Below, piece by piece: positions 7,038 to 7,735 of a stretch of 7,735 nucleotides of DNA; position 1 is the first letter of the stretch; every line of letters starts with the position of its first letter. The notes beneath the pieces are model-generated. The model was not told the DNA's origin, did not search any database, and saw only the letters and a program-made list of their open reading frames with translations. The translations under genes and the position numbers were made by a program. The stretch is from the NCBI RefSeq assembly GCF_905207935.1, contig NZ_CAJLNI010000090.1, forward strand, positions 1 through 7,735, given 5' to 3'. Source of the DNA: an uncultured Haemophilus sp. (GTDB lineage: Bacteria; Pseudomonadota; Gammaproteobacteria; Enterobacterales; Pasteurellaceae).

Positions 7038-7051
7038 TATTTTGCCTTTTC

Positions 7052-7735
7052 TTAATTCATTTTTTCAAATTTTTTATCGCTTAAGCGAACAGTACGTCTT
7101 GCTGTTTTTTCTGTTGGTTCTGCATCTGGTGCTATACCGTTAGCACGCAAGGTATAACCCATAATGCTCGAGAATACTGGTGCAGATACCGCACCACCAT
7201 AGTACTGCCCTGCTTTAGGATCGTTAATCAAAATAACTAATGCATAACGTGGATCGCTAATTGGTGCAATACCTGCTGTAAATGCCACATATTTCTTAAC
7301 ATAGTGACCATTTTCAATTTTACGCGCTGTACCTGTTTTCGCACCTACACGATACCCCTCAACCATCGCACGTTTATTTTTGATCGCGACTTTCTCTAAC
7401 ATGCCCACTACTTCTTTCGTGATTTTCTCAGAAAATACACGTTGACCAATGACTGGCGGATCGACTTTCGTGATAGAAAGTGGACGATAAATACCGAAGC
7501 TCCCTAAAGTGGCATAAGCGCGTGCAATTTGTAATGGCGTTGAAGTGATACCATAACCATAAGCAACAGTAGCACGTTCGATATCCGCCCAACGTTTACG
7601 GTTTGCATTTAACACACCACGTTGTTCACCAATTAAGCCCAACTCTGTATCTTTACCCAAGCCTGCATTTTGGTAAGTTTCCATTAATGCTGAAGGTGGC
7701 ATACGTAACGCAAGACGGCTCACACCACGGTTACT
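7052..7735 (-). CDS. ftsI: Peptidoglycan D,D-transpeptidase FtsI (PBP3), 3' part only
   Basis: This is the C-terminal part of the septal class B penicillin-binding protein, which crosslinks new peptidoglycan at the division site with FtsW. The gene enters from the right edge; the first readable codons (7724-7735) give Ser-Asn-Arg-Gly, so the window opens inside the SSN motif, and the catalytic serine, membrane anchor and N-terminal domain lie outside. The GTG at 7721-7723 is an internal Val codon, not a start. Counting it as Val384 of H. influenzae PBP3 places KTG exactly at 512-514 (7331-7339). Further family landmarks are RWADIERATVAYGYG, YRPLSITKVDPP and YYGGAVSAPVF. The protein ends at about residue 606 (stop TAA, 7052-7054) with a variable basic tail; H. 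influenzae PBP3 has 610. Residue 526 is Lys (AAG, 7295-7297) where H. influenzae and E. coli have Asn, and residue 511 is Ala (7340-7342) where H. influenzae has Val. Ser385, Leu389 and Arg517 are wild type. murE follows after 14 nt. Identity is certain. Confidence 0.98.
   Translation of the reverse strand, partial: SNRGVSRLALRMPPSALMETYQNAGLGKDTELGLIGEQRGVLNANRKRWADIERATVAYGYGITSTPLQIARAYATLGSFGIYRPLSITKVDPPVIGQRVFSEKITKEVVGMLEKVAIKNKRAMVEGYRVGAKTGTARKIENGHYVKKYVAFTAGIAPISDPRYALVILINDPKAGQYYGGAVSAPVFSSIMGYTLRANGIAPDAEPTEKTARRTVRLSDKKFEKMN

Noticed and set aside
7052..7723. A separate 223-residue gene starting with GTG at 7723
   Set aside because: The frame continues to the window edge as Ser-Asn-Arg-Gly, matching the PBP3 SSN motif. 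The GTG is Val384 of FtsI, so the gene is cut by the window and not a short gene.
1..7735. CRISPR arrays, insertion sequences, tRNA or rRNA genes, phase-variable tandem repeats, frameshifts
   Set aside because: I looked and saw none. Coding covers nearly the whole window, homopolymer runs are short, and each complete protein has a normal length and intact motifs.

Overview
This window is the central part of a division and cell-wall (dcw) cluster from a Gram-negative gammaproteobacterium of the family Pasteurellaceae, most likely the genus Haemophilus. Three things point there: seven perfect copies of the Haemophilus-type DNA uptake signal AAGTGCGGT, AT-rich DNA, and proteins that closely resemble the H. 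influenzae enzymes (the PBP3 numbering matches residue for residue around the KTG motif). The species cannot be fixed by reading alone. H. parainfluenzae or a close relative is my leaning, because several PBP3 positions and the PBP3 tail differ from the H. influenzae sequence I remember.

All seven genes are on the minus strand, so transcription runs from high to low coordinates: 'ftsI (3' part, 7052-7735), murE (5568-7037), murF (4190-5560), mraY (3114-4196), murD (1738-3051), ftsW (539-1723) and murG' (5' part, 1-530). This is the canonical dcw order. Junctions are tight (gaps of 14, 7, -7, 62, 14 and 8 nt), as expected for one polycistronic unit. I see no intrinsic terminator or convincing internal promoter. 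The 62-nt mraY-murD gap is the only one with room for anything, and it holds a GTAG-headed hairpin that looks like a REP-type element. No stretch over 300 bases lacks a gene.

The genes form one pathway. MurD, MurE and MurF add D-Glu, meso-diaminopimelate and D-Ala-D-Ala to the UDP-MurNAc peptide in the cytoplasm. MraY moves phospho-MurNAc-pentapeptide onto undecaprenyl phosphate (lipid I), and MurG adds GlcNAc (lipid II). FtsW polymerises lipid II at the septum, and FtsI (PBP3) crosslinks it.

I found no new system here; the region is conserved core genome. The points worth a second look are a PBP3 allele with Lys at position 526 and Ala at 511 (H. influenzae numbering), positions linked to non-beta-lactamase beta-lactam resistance; the REP-like hairpin inside an essential operon; and the placement of the uptake signals, all of which read as Thr-Ala-Leu or Ser-Ala-Val.
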